Source: an uncultured Dyadobacter sp.
Lineage (GTDB): Bacteria > Bacteroidota > Bacteroidia > Cytophagales > Spirosomataceae
DNA: 64,000 bases
Reading direction: 5' to 3'
Assembly: GCF_946482605.1 (NCBI RefSeq)
Contig: NZ_CAMLSE010000001.1
Coordinates: forward strand, 248,001 to 312,000
The translations under genes were made by a program, and so were the position numbers. The notes under the pieces were generated by a model. It was not told the origin of the DNA. It saw only the letters and a program-made list of their open reading frames with translations, and did no database searches. Below, one piece after another: positions 36,010-45,697 of the stretch (its first letter is position 1; every line of letters begins with the position of its first letter).

Positions 36010-37065
36010 CTACCAATGCTGTGCCCAGTAGGCCGGTCCTCCGTAACCGCTCTGCATGAGTAATTTGGCGGCCTGTATGCTCCTTTTACCGCTTTGGCAA
36101 TAAAAAACGAGCGTTTTGCCGGCCGGGAAACTTCCGATGCTTTCCGGGATATCGGAGAGCGGGATGTTTTCACCACCAAAATTGTCAGCTTCGAATTCGA
36201 TGTATTCCCGGACATCCACCAGGAAAACACTTTCAGGGTCAGATTCTTTTAATGCTTCAAATTCTTCGAAAGAAATTTCCTTCGGCAATACTCCGCTCTC
36301 GTCGGCTCGCGGATTTGCTGACTTCTGAGGGCGCGGCAGCAATGCGTCGGCAGATCTGGAAAATCTGAATAGGGAAGTGCTGTTTGTCAGTGTATTGATG
36401 ATCAACAGCTGGCCTGACAACGGCTCGCCGATGCCTGCAATGATCTTCATAGCTTCATTCGCCATGTAGGTGCCTATAATTCCCGGCAATATCCCTATCA
36501 CACCCGCTTCGGCACAGTTATCACCTTCTTCCGCATCAGGAAATAGGCATCGGTAGGTAGGACCTCCCTGGTAATTGAAAACCGACACCTGGCCTTCAAA
36601 GCGTAATATCGATCCGAAAACAAACGGTTTGTTCAGTTGTACGCAAAAATCGTTGACCAGATAACGGGTTTCAAAGTTATCGGACCCGTCGATCACCAGA
36701 TCGTAGCCGCTCAGCAGGTCGGTTGCATTTTCAGCATTGAGCCGGTCGGGATAGGCAGTCAGGCGTACAAACGGATTGAGCACCGACAATTTTTCAACGG
36801 CCGTGATGGCTTTGTTTTGACCGACATCGTGCGCAGAGTAAAGGATCTGCCGATGCAGGTTAGTGAGATCCACCGTGTCGTCATCGATAATGCCGATTTC
36901 CCCCACACCAGCCGCAACGAGATATTGCAGCACCGGGCAACCCAATCCACCCGCGCCCACCACTACGATTTTGGCGGCCCGCAGCCTGTCCTGTCCGGCA
37001 AGGCCCAGTTCCGGTAATAAAATCTGTCGGCTATATCTTTTTCTTTCGATCGGTTCCAGCATCAC
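36010..37065 (-). CDS. thiF: ThiF/MoeB-type adenylyltransferase fused to a rhodanese domain
   Basis: 351 residues. E1-like nucleotide-binding domain with VVGAGGLG (36-42), the Arg-finger-type HRQILYSAHDVGQNKA and substrate Cys184 (GDNCAEAG). A rhodanese domain follows (about 265-351) with catalytic Cys323 in YCQSGKRS. It should adenylate the C-terminus of ThiS and pass sulfur to it. It lacks the zinc-binding CxxC pairs of E. coli ThiF/MoeB (TYRC in place of CYRC, no second CxxC near residue 245). Last gene of the thiamine operon, 36 bases after thiH. Confidence 0.9.
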   Translation of the reverse strand: MMLEPIERKRYSRQILLPELGLAGQDRLRAAKIVVVGAGGLGCPVLQYLVAAGVGEIGIIDDDTVDLTNLHRQILYSAHDVGQNKAITAVEKLSVLNPFVRLTAYPDRLNAENATDLLSGYDLVIDGSDNFETRYLVNDFCVQLNKPFVFGSILRFEGQVSVFNYQGGPTYRCLFPDAEEGDNCAEAGVIGILPGIIGTYMANEAMKIIAGIGEPLSGQLLIINTLTNSTSLFRFSRSADALLPRPQKSANPRADESGVLPKEISFEEFEALKESDPESVFLVDVREYIEFEADNFGGENIPLSDIPESIGSFPAGKTLVFYCQSGKRSIQAAKLLMQSGYGGPAYWAQHW

Positions 37066-37101
37066 TATATCGTTTCAGAACACGAAACTATCAATTTGTT
37101 T

Positions 37102-38211
37102 TCAAACCAGCACGGCATCCCAGTCTTTCCACACCGGTTCATAGCCCATTTTGCGGATCTGCGCTGCGAAGTCGGAAGGACTCCGTTCGTCGGAAATTTC
37201 GAATTGTTCCAACGATTCCGGCTCTACTGCATAGCCTCCGGGATTGGTTTTGGATCCTGCGCTGATGGATGTTACACCGAGTTGAATGCAATGGTTCCTG
37301 AACTGCTCGGATTCGCGTGTCGACAGCGATATTTCCACCTCCCCATTAAAGATCCTGTAAGCGCAGATCAGTTGCACCAGTTCCCGATCCGACATTTCAA
37401 CTTTCGGTTCAAGTCCGCCGGAAAACGGGCGGAGGCGCGGAAAAGACAGGCTGTATCGCGTTTGCCAGTAGGTTTTTTCGAGATAGGTCAAATGTAGCGC
37501 GGTAAAAAAACTGTCGGTACGCCAGTCTTCCAGGCCGATCAACACGCCGAGGCCCATTTTGTGGATACCGGCTTTGCCGAGCCGGTCGGGTGTTTCCAGG
37601 CGGTAGTTGAAATTTGATTTCTTGCCTTTCGGATGATGCTTCCGGTAGTCATCCCGGTGATAGGTCTCCTGGTACACCAGCACGGAATGCAGTCCCAACG
37701 GAATCAGCTCTTCATATTCATTCTGATCCAATGGCTGCACCTCCATCGAGACCTGCGCAAAATGCGGGCGGATCAGGTCGAGCACCATTTTGAAATAGTC
37801 CACATGAACAGTCTGATTGGCCTCGCCGGTGACCAGCAGCACATGTTCATACCCCATCGCCTTGATCACTTCCACTTCTTGCAGGATCTCGCGGGCAGTC
37901 AGTGTCCGCCGCCTGACCTTGTTATCCAGGCTGAATCCACAGTAGGTACAGATATTGGTGCATTCATTGGAGAGGTATAGCGGTACGTACATCTGAATGG
38001 TTTTTCCAAAACGCTTCTGCGTCAGTTGCCGGCTGAGCCTTGCCATCGGTTCCAGATAGGCGGCCGCGGCAGGAGAGATCAGTGCTTTGAAATCCTCGAT
38101 TGTCCTTTTGGAAGCGAGTAATGCCCTTTCCACATCAGCCGCGGTTTTGGCATAGATACTTTCTTTTACCGTATCCCAATGGTGTTTTTCAAACTCGATT
38201 TTAAAGCTCAT
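37102..38211 (-). CDS. thiH: 2-iminoacetate synthase
   Basis: 369 residues. Radical SAM enzyme that cleaves tyrosine to dehydroglycine for the thiazole ring. The [4Fe-4S] motif is CTNICTYC (Cys84, Cys88, Cys91). Further family segments: [35 protein letters not shown] and [10 protein letters not shown]. Overlaps the end of thiG by 11 bases, typical of translational coupling. Anaerobic-type ThiH rather than the oxygen-dependent ThiO, so it needs protection from oxygen. Confidence 0.96.
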   Translation of the reverse strand: MSFKIEFEKHHWDTVKESIYAKTAADVERALLASKRTIEDFKALISPAAAAYLEPMARLSRQLTQKRFGKTIQMYVPLYLSNECTNICTYCGFSLDNKVRRRTLTAREILQEVEVIKAMGYEHVLLVTGEANQTVHVDYFKMVLDLIRPHFAQVSMEVQPLDQNEYEELIPLGLHSVLVYQETYHRDDYRKHHPKGKKSNFNYRLETPDRLGKAGIHKMGLGVLIGLEDWRTDSFFTALHLTYLEKTYWQTRYSLSFPRLRPFSGGLEPKVEMSDRELVQLICAYRIFNGEVEISLSTRESEQFRNHCIQLGVTSISAGSKTNPGGYAVEPESLEQFEISDERSPSDFAAQIRKMGYEPVWKDWDAVLV

Positions 38212-38968
38212 CCAAAAATGCGGTTAGCGGGCTGCTGGCATTCGCCAGGGACCCTTTTGCTCCTAATCTGGCCTCGTAGGCCATTCTGCCTGATTGTACC
38301 GCCAGCCTGAATGCTTCGGCCATTGCCGCCGGATCGCCCGCGACCGCAATGGCGGTGTTCACCAGTACCGCATCCGCCCCGATCTCCATGGCTTTGGCGG
38401 CATCCGACGGAGCGCCGATACCCGCGTCGACCACCACCGGTACTTTACTTTGCTCTATGATAATTTCAAGGAAATCGATGGTTTTGAGCCCTTTGTTGCT
38501 CCCAATCGGCGCGCCTAGAGGCATTACCGCGGATGCGCCGGCTTCTTCCAGCCGTTTGCACAGTACCGGATCGGCGTGGATGTATGGTAGAATGATAAAG
38601 CCAAGCCTGGCCAGTTCCTCCGTTGCTTTTAACGTTTCGATGGGATCGGGAAGCAGGTATTTGGGATCCGGATGGATTTCCAGTTTGAGCCAGTTGGTTT
38701 CCAATGCCTCGCGCGCCAGCTGGGCTGCGAAAACCGCTTCCCTGGCAGTACGGACGCCGGAGGTGTTGGGTAATAAATGGATATGGGCATGGTTCAGGTG
38801 GCTGAGGATGTCGTCACCTTCGTCGTGTACATCCACACGGCGCAATGCGACGGTCACCAGCTCGGAGCCCGAAGCCAGCAATGCTTCCTCCATGAGCGCC
38901 GCCGAACTGAATTTGCCGGTCCCTGTAAAGAGCCTGGATTGAAATGTTTTATCTGCGATGGTCAGCAT
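38201..38968 (-). CDS. thiG: Thiazole synthase
   Basis: 255 residues, TIM barrel. Condenses 1-deoxyxylulose-5-phosphate, dehydroglycine and ThiS-thiocarboxylate. The Schiff-base Lys lies in [18 protein letters not shown] (about residue 96). GTGKFSSAA opens the protein, and [30 protein letters not shown] is the phosphate-binding C-terminal segment. Its start overlaps the thiE fusion gene's stop by a few bases. Confidence 0.97.
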   Translation of the reverse strand: MLTIADKTFQSRLFTGTGKFSSAALMEEALLASGSELVTVALRRVDVHDEGDDILSHLNHAHIHLLPNTSGVRTAREAVFAAQLAREALETNWLKLEIHPDPKYLLPDPIETLKATEELARLGFIILPYIHADPVLCKRLEEAGASAVMPLGAPIGSNKGLKTIDFLEIIIEQSKVPVVVDAGIGAPSDAAKAMEIGADAVLVNTAIAVAGDPAAMAEAFRLAVQSGRMAYEARLGAKGSLANASSPLTAFLDEL

Positions 38969-40413
38969 AATGCCTGGTGGATTTGATAAACAGTTTTTTT
39001 CGGATCGTCTGCGTTGATAACCGCTGAGGACATCGCCACACCATGTACGCCCGCTGCGCGGAGAGCGGGGATATCTTCCGGTAAAATGCCGCCAATGGCA
39101 ATGATCGGTACGGACCGTGCTGCATGAGCCATCCGGGCTATCAGGGAATCGTAGCCTGTCGCACCTAGGACAGGACTCAGGTTTTGCTTGGTGGTGGTAA
39201 ATCGGAATGGCCCGAGACCGACGTAATCGGCCCCCTCATTCATGCGCAATGCAATGTCTTCCCAGGTGTTGGCGGTACCGCCGATGACCATATCGCTTCC
39301 TACGAGCGCGCGAGCGTCGGGTATGGGCATATCCGTGAGGCCGAGGTGCAACCCATAGGCTTCCACGGCCCGGGCTACGCGCGGGAAATCGTTGATAACG
39401 AGTTTCGCGGCGTAGGAATCGCAAAGGCGCGTAGCTTCCCAGGCCAGTGAAAGTACCTCTTCTTCCGGGCGGTTCTTTACCCGCAGCTGTATCCACCGGC
39501 AGCCTGCACCGAGTGCGAGGTGGATGCTGTCGATATGCGACATCGATTCGGTCTCGTTCGAGATGAAGTGGAGGCGGTCGATGACCCGCAGGTCCTGCTG
39601 TGGCAGGTCCGCCGAGTGCGGGTGCCCTGTCTGGGCTGCTGTGCTGCTCCCAGCCTGGTCTGCCGCGCGGCCCCAGGGTTGAAACCCTGGGTTGCGCGCG
39701 CGCGCGGAGCGGAGGTGCGTGTAGGCGGCCGCCGGGTGCAGGTGCTCTGTCTGGTCTGCTGTGCGGCTCCCAGCTTGGTCTGCCGTGCTGCCCCAGGGTT
39801 GAAACCCTGGGTTGGGGGGGGGCGCCGAGCGGAGGTGCCGGAGCTGTGCGGAGGCGGCCGCCGGGTTCTGCCAGATGGTGCCTAGGACTGCTGCTCCATC
39901 AAAGCCCATGTCCGGCACACGTGCGAGGTTACCGTACTCAATGCCGCCCAACGCGATCACTTTGCCGGGAAATCCCGACCGGTCCAGTTTGAAATCGACC
40001 GGTAGCGCAGCCTGATAGCCTCTTTTGGAGACACTATCAAACACTGGGCTTAAAAACACATAGTGAAACCATCCGGGCAATGTCCGTAGCCTGTCCGGGT
40101 GATGGATGGACGTGCTCAATACAAACCCTGAATCGTGCAATGCAGCCAGGTGCTGAGGGGGTACAGTGTCCAGGTTGGCCTCCGTGAAATGCAGCCTACG
40201 GATGCCCAATCTTTCGGCAAGACCGTGGTGCTGATGCAGTGAAATGCGTCCACGCCATTCCGGAGCAATCGATAAAATTAATGCGGCGAGCTGCTCCTCT
40301 GAATAGCCGGGTTTCCTCAAATGCAGACATTCGAGCCCTTCTGTAAAAAGGTCGTTGATAATGCTTGCTTCTCCCGCTACTTTTTCAGGATTTGATATGA
40401 CAATGAGGTCCAT
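38962..40413 (-). CDS. thiE: Fused TenI-like and ThiE (thiamine-phosphate synthase) protein with a repeat-derived linker
   Basis: 483 residues from the ATG at 40413, one base after the thiC stop. Residues 1-184 are a TenI/ThiE-like barrel ([37 protein letters not shown]). Residues 275-483 are a second barrel that looks catalytically competent: [45 protein letters not shown] and GVAMSS. The linker (about 185-265) consists of two 40-residue repeats, each with NPGFQPWG, encoded by two 120-bp DNA repeats (39621-39860). ThiE joins the pyrimidine and thiazole phosphates into thiamine phosphate. Normal ThiE is about 210 residues. Confidence 0.9.
   Translation of the reverse strand: MDLIVISNPEKVAGEASIINDLFTEGLECLHLRKPGYSEEQLAALILSIAPEWRGRISLHQHHGLAERLGIRRLHFTEANLDTVPPQHLAALHDSGFVLSTSIHHPDRLRTLPGWFHYVFLSPVFDSVSKRGYQAALPVDFKLDRSGFPGKVIALGGIEYGNLARVPDMGFDGAAVLGTIWQNPAAASAQLRHLRSAPPPNPGFQPWGSTADQAGSRTADQTEHLHPAAAYTHLRSARARNPGFQPWGRAADQAGSSTAAQTGHPHSADLPQQDLRVIDRLHFISNETESMSHIDSIHLALGAGCRWIQLRVKNRPEEEVLSLAWEATRLCDSYAAKLVINDFPRVARAVEAYGLHLGLTDMPIPDARALVGSDMVIGGTANTWEDIALRMNEGADYVGLGPFRFTTTKQNLSPVLGATGYDSLIARMAHAARSVPIIAIGGILPEDIPALRAAGVHGVAMSSAVINADDPKKTVYQIHQALC
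39621..39860. repeat. Two in-frame tandem 120-bp repeats, each with a 20-nt inverted repeat, inside the thiE gene
   Basis: Positions 39621-39740 and 39741-39860 align along the first 95 or so bases of a 120-base period. Each carries CCCAGGGTTGAAACCCTGGG (39672-39691, 39792-39811), two 9-base complementary arms around GA. After it a variable run differs: alternating GC in copy 1, a run of G in copy 2. Period 120 keeps the reading frame; the arms are translated as NPGFQPWG. Confidence 0.9.
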
Positions 40414-40414
40414 G

Positions 40415-42340
<1,926 letters not shown>

Positions 42341-42544
42341 CTAGCCGCCCTGAGTGGCGGTAATGAGGGTAACCTGGTCGTGGGGGCGGAGCAGATGGTC
42401 GGGCCAGTGGGATCTGGGAACGACCGATTGGTTAATGGCGATGGCGATGCCTTTGGCAGATGCCGGAAACAGTTCTGACAAAAGTTCCTCTACCGAGTAC
42501 GATGCGGCGATTTCTCTGGATTTACCGTTGATTGTGATTTCCAT
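42341..42544 (-). CDS. thiS: Sulfur-carrier protein ThiS
   Basis: 67 residues, ubiquitin-like fold ending in the Gly-Gly tail (TATQGG) needed for thiocarboxylation. I take the ATG at 42544 (MEITINGKSREI); the frame is open to 42616, which lies outside the family. First gene of the thiamine operon, 42 bases before thiC. Confidence 0.94.
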   Translation of the reverse strand: MEITINGKSREIAASYSVEELLSELFPASAKGIAIAINQSVVPRSHWPDHLLRPHDQVTLITATQGG

Positions 42545-42629
42545 TCCAGGTTCAATTTTGCGTAAAAACCTTAGGAATGGACCTATGAGGAAAGAATAAC
42601 AGAGATACATTGACAACAGTATCTCCTGC

Positions 42630-42702
42630 TTTTCCCTTCGGCAGTACTAGCTGCATCAGGTTCAAAGGGTATGATCTCAGTCCGCATGTCGGGACACCCC
42701 TA
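42630..42702 (-). ncRNA. TPP riboswitch (THI element)
   Basis: On the minus strand the conserved parts are in order: GGGGTGTCCCGA, GGACTGAGATCATACCC, TTTGAACCTGATGCAGCTAG and the closing CTGCCGAAGGGAA. The sequence lies about 85 bases before thiS, starting at the predicted transcription start. It turns the thi operon off when thiamine pyrophosphate is plentiful. Confidence 0.95.
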
Positions 42703-42711
42703 AAGTTGAGG

Positions 42712-42741
42712 CAAAGCTATTCTAAAAACCCGATTTTCAAA
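42712..42741 (-). promoter_or_regulatory. Thiamine operon promoter (TTTG ... TAGCTTTG)
   Basis: On the minus strand the -33 box TTTG (42738-42741) and the -7 box TAGCTTTG (42712-42719) are 18 bases apart, the best promoter match in the window. Transcription would start near 42705, directly at the riboswitch 5' end. Confidence 0.75.
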
Positions 42742-42804
42742 AGAATTATAAAAAAACGTAATACGGATCGGGGATAGGACATGAAATTTTCTAAAATTAT
42801 AAGG

Positions 42805-42812
42805 TATTTTTG
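42805..42812 (+). promoter_or_regulatory. -7 promoter box (TATTTTTG) for the GNAT gene
   Basis: Exact TAnnTTTG on the plus strand, 40 bases before the ATG at 42853. Confidence 0.45.
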
Positions 42813-42852
42813 ACCTTAATAATAAACCTAGATAACGACCCGTTTTATTTTG

Positions 42853-43356
42853 ATGGATTTGATCATCAGAAGTGCCGCTCCTAAGGATCTGCCTTCGCTG
42901 TTAGAAATAATTAACCACGCTATCCTGCACACCACGGCTATTTATGATTACGAACCCAGGACTTTGGAACAACAAAAGGCCTGGTTTGAGCAAATGTTCA
43001 ATGATGGAATGCCGGTGATTGTTGCAGAGCTGGAAGGCGAAGTGATCGGTTATGGCTCCTACAATATCTTCCGTCCCAAAATCGGGTACAAGTTCAGTGT
43101 GGAGCATTCTATCTACCTTGATGAAAAATCGCGGGGAATGGGTGTAGGCGGCAAATTACTCGGCAGCCTTATCCAGCGCGCCAAGGAATCGGGGCTACAC
43201 ACGATGATCGGCTGCATCGATGCCTCGAATCGTGCCAGCATTGAGTTCCACAAGAAATATGGTTTCGTGGAAAAAGGATATCTCAAAGAAGTAGCTTATA
43301 AATTCGACGAATGGCTCGACCTCGTCTACATGCAGCTCTTGCTGGAAGAGGATTGA
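42853..43356 (+). CDS. GNAT-family N-acetyltransferase (phosphinothricin/MddA-like)
   Basis: 167 residues. The acetyl-CoA pocket RGMGVGGKLLGSLIQRAKE (about 97-115) and the surrounding VEHSIYLDEK and IGCIDASNRASIEFHKKYGFVEKG are typical of the phosphinothricin or methionine-sulfoximine acetyltransferase branch. Acetylates an amino group of a small molecule. ATG at 42853 (the ORF also includes a TTG one codon earlier). It ends directly in a 60-base polypurine run. Confidence 0.88.
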   Translation: MDLIIRSAAPKDLPSLLEIINHAILHTTAIYDYEPRTLEQQKAWFEQMFNDGMPVIVAELEGEVIGYGSYNIFRPKIGYKFSVEHSIYLDEKSRGMGVGGKLLGSLIQRAKESGLHTMIGCIDASNRASIEFHKKYGFVEKGYLKEVAYKFDEWLDLVYMQLLLEED

Positions 43357-43414
43357 AAGAAGGGAGGAAGGAAGAAAGGGAGAAAGGAAGGAAAGGAAGG
43401 AAAGGAGAAAGGAA
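43355..43414. repeat. 60-base polypurine tract at the 3' end of the GNAT gene
   Basis: From the last two bases of the GNAT stop codon to 43414 every base is A or G, in irregular GGAAGGAAAGG units. Next to it (43421-43444) lies a GTCAGTCTGAGCGGAGCCGA stretch that resembles an interspersed intergenic element I recognise from Bacteroidota genomes. A comparable tract follows the ridA-like gene at 58171-58285. Confidence 0.8.
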
Positions 43415-43470
43415 CAGATTGTCAGTCTGAGCGGAGCCGAAGACAGGCCATACAGTCCCAATACATAAAC

Positions 43471-43503
43471 AAACGAGGCGCAGTGTTTTGCTGCGCCTCG
43501 TTT
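43471..43503. terminator. Bidirectional terminator between the GNAT and BASS genes
   Basis: Thirteen-base stem AAACGAGGCGCAG and its complement, 7-nt loop, followed by GTTATT on the plus strand, between two convergent genes. Confidence 0.85.
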
Positions 43504-43507
43504 GTTA

Positions 43508-44614
43508 TTAATGGGCTCTGCCCGTTTCTACGTAAGTATCTTCATCGCCGGTTGGCTTGCCCTGCCACCACGACGCGAGTATCGACCCGGTGATGTTCAT
43601 CAATGGCCCGAAAATCGCCGGTGCCAGCCCCACGGTTGCCATTTTGCCCATTTCCTTGGCAATACCGGATGCCAAACCGCCATTCTGCATACCTACCTCG
43701 ATCGCAATGGTGCGGCAATCGCGTTCACTCATCCTGAACAAACGGCCCGACCAGTAACCCAGCGTGTAACCCGACAGATTGTGGATCAGGACGAGCAGGA
43801 GCAGGGTAGGTCCGATCGACAAGAGATTGTCACGGCCGGCTGCGGTAATGATCACGATAATGAATGCGATCCCGGCCATGGAAACCAGCGGCATCGCGGC
43901 ATCGAGCCATTTTACCTTACCGCTGAACAGTTTGTTGAACAGTAACCCTGCACCGATCGGGATGATCACCATTTTGATAATATCCCACATCATGTGCAGC
44001 GTATCGATCTTCACGAACGCCCCCGCGAGCATGCTCATCAGGACGGGTGTTACGATGGGCGCCAGCATGGTGGAGATGGCGGTAATGGTGATGGATAATG
44101 CAAGATTTGCTTTGGCAAGATAAGAGATCACATTCGAAGCCATACCGTTTGGAGAGCAGCCGATCAAAATGATACCTGCCGCGATCTCAGGCGGGAAACC
44201 ACTGAGGTTCGCCAGGGTATAACCGATGGTTGGCATAATAATAAAGTGGCTCACGACGCCGATCAGCACGCCTTTCGGCATTTTAACGACGCCCACAAAA
44301 TCACCGAAGCTCATGGACGTGCCCATGCCGAACATGATGATCTGGATCAACGGAGTAATGAGTGCGGCCAGTTTGAAATCACCTACCGTGAGGAAATGCT
44401 GCGGGTAGTACAGCGCGGTGGTCACTGCCGCAAAAATGACAGTGGTGTAGGTAAAACCTTTCAATTTTTCATAACCCCGGAAGCTGACAGCAAGTGAAAT
44501 AAAGAACGCGATAAAAAAGGGGCCGGCCGAGGGGAGGTTTCCGCTGAATGCCAGATAGAGTGCTATCAGCAGGCAAACCACGGCGACGCCGGACAGAAGC
44601 TTGTAAATATTCAT
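43508..44614 (-). CDS. Bile acid:sodium symporter (BASS) family transporter
   Basis: 368 residues with ten membrane segments. The family pattern is visible: the fourth-helix signature IILIGCSPNGMASNVISYLAKANLALSITITAIST (about 155-190) with the sodium-site Gly-Ser-Pro, and ECDR-like GRLFRMSERDCRTIAIEVGMQNGGLA in helix 8. BASS proteins carry bile acids, pantoate, pyruvate or other organic acids with Na+. It closes the deacetylase-hydrolase-RraA gene row, after a terminator at 44655-44684, so it is transcribed from its own promoter or by read-through. Start ATG 44614; a longer frame to 44635 exists. Confidence 0.9.
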   Translation of the reverse strand: MNIYKLLSGVAVVCLLIALYLAFSGNLPSAGPFFIAFFISLAVSFRGYEKLKGFTYTTVIFAAVTTALYYPQHFLTVGDFKLAALITPLIQIIMFGMGTSMSFGDFVGVVKMPKGVLIGVVSHFIIMPTIGYTLANLSGFPPEIAAGIILIGCSPNGMASNVISYLAKANLALSITITAISTMLAPIVTPVLMSMLAGAFVKIDTLHMMWDIIKMVIIPIGAGLLFNKLFSGKVKWLDAAMPLVSMAGIAFIIVIITAAGRDNLLSIGPTLLLLVLIHNLSGYTLGYWSGRLFRMSERDCRTIAIEVGMQNGGLASGIAKEMGKMATVGLAPAIFGPLMNITGSILASWWQGKPTGDEDTYVETGRAH

Positions 44615-44654
44615 ATAAATGTATTTAAAATGCAATTTGAAAAAAGGAAAGAAA

Positions 44655-44684
44655 ATTTCCTGTCTGCTTTACCAAACAGGAAAT
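44655..44684 (-). terminator. Hairpin terminator after the RraA-like gene
   Basis: Nine-base stem ATTTCCTGT / ACAGGAAAT; on the minus strand the run TTTTCTTTCCTTTTTTC follows. 27 bases past the stop at 44711. Confidence 0.75.
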
Positions 44685-44710
44685 GCTGAAAACCGGGCCG
44701 GGTTACCCCC

Positions 44711-45643
44711 TTACCAGGTTCTTTTTTTCATGTATTCGTCGAGTTCCGAACGCTTCATGGGGATTTCGTTCGGGTTTTTGTCAAGCCATTTCAGGAAGTC
44801 ATTTTTCAATGAATCGCTCCATTGGCTGTCGATCTGGCCCGGTGTGTACTTGCCTTCTTTCAGCATTTGAATGCCGAATTTGTCACGTAGTGCAATGAAC
44901 TCAGCAGTTTGGACCACTTTCTCGACCATATGTGCGGGGATGAAGATCACGCCTTCTTTTTTGGCAAGCACCAGGTCTCCGGGCAGCACGATGGCGCGTC
45001 CGATCCGGATCGGCGTGTTAAGGCCTGTCAAAACCTCATCTTTCAGATAAGACGGGTCAAAGTCGCGGACAAATGCATTGAAACCCGGAATTTTGGATAG
45101 GCCGTCGAGGTCGCGTGCAGAGGCGTCGAATACCACTCCATTGCCTGTTTTGGCGAAAATGGAGTTCGCCAGATTATCTCCGATCAGCGTTCCTTCGACG
45201 ATTTTCCCCATGCCGTCGGCCACGTATACGTCGCCTTTCGTCAGCACGTCAATCGGCCAGGAGTTGGTATTTCCGATACGGCCGTTTTTGGCGCCGCGAT
45301 CTTTGATATTTTTTTCGATATCGGGGCGTGAAGGCATGAACTGCGCTGTTACTGCACGCCCGGCGATCACGACGTCGTCGTGCACAATTTTCCAATTGCC
45401 TTCGAACTGGCAGTTGTATCCGTCATTTTTGAGTACAACCCAGGCCTCCTCCGTATTGATTTCCTTCGCACGGCGAACGAGGTCGTCGGAAATCTTGGGG
45501 CGTCCGTCGGGGAAGCGTTCGCCTTTCCATTCGGAGGTCAGGAAAATGAGTTCTTCCTTCGGGATGGTTTGGGATTCGGCCGTTTGCAGGCCTCCCAGTG
45601 TCAGGGTTAGGATCGTTGTTAAAGAGAGAATCGGTAATTTCAT
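44711..45643 (-). CDS. Exported RraA/HMG-aldolase-fold protein
   Basis: 310 residues. Begins with a Sec signal (LSLTTILTLTLGGLQTAESQ, cleavage near 25), unusual for this normally cytoplasmic fold. The RraA core (about 60-260) is present: GRAVTAQFMP, GDNLANSIF (155-163), NGVVFDASARDLDGL with Arg177-Asp178, which in the aldolase members bind the metal and oxo-acid, and VLPGDLVLAKKEGVIFIPA. About 45 extra residues form a C-terminal tail. Members cleave or decarboxylate 4-hydroxy-4-methyl-2-oxoglutarate-type acids, or inhibit RNase E; the former role fits an exported protein. 54 bases after the CocE hydrolase gene. Confidence 0.85.
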   Translation of the reverse strand: MKLPILSLTTILTLTLGGLQTAESQTIPKEELIFLTSEWKGERFPDGRPKISDDLVRRAKEINTEEAWVVLKNDGYNCQFEGNWKIVHDDVVIAGRAVTAQFMPSRPDIEKNIKDRGAKNGRIGNTNSWPIDVLTKGDVYVADGMGKIVEGTLIGDNLANSIFAKTGNGVVFDASARDLDGLSKIPGFNAFVRDFDPSYLKDEVLTGLNTPIRIGRAIVLPGDLVLAKKEGVIFIPAHMVEKVVQTAEFIALRDKFGIQMLKEGKYTPGQIDSQWSDSLKNDFLKWLDKNPNEIPMKRSELDEYMKKRTW

Positions 45644-45697
45644 GAGATAAGAAAAAAGAGTTCAGCTAGAATGTGAGTGGATAAAATTAGGCAAAAA

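Noticed and set aside
36759..36950. 63-residue open frame in the thiF gene
   Set aside because: Frame-shifted shadow of thiF, which is full length.
39621..39860. Possible CRISPR array
   Set aside because: Only two copies, tandem with no spacers, inside a coding frame, and no cas genes nearby.
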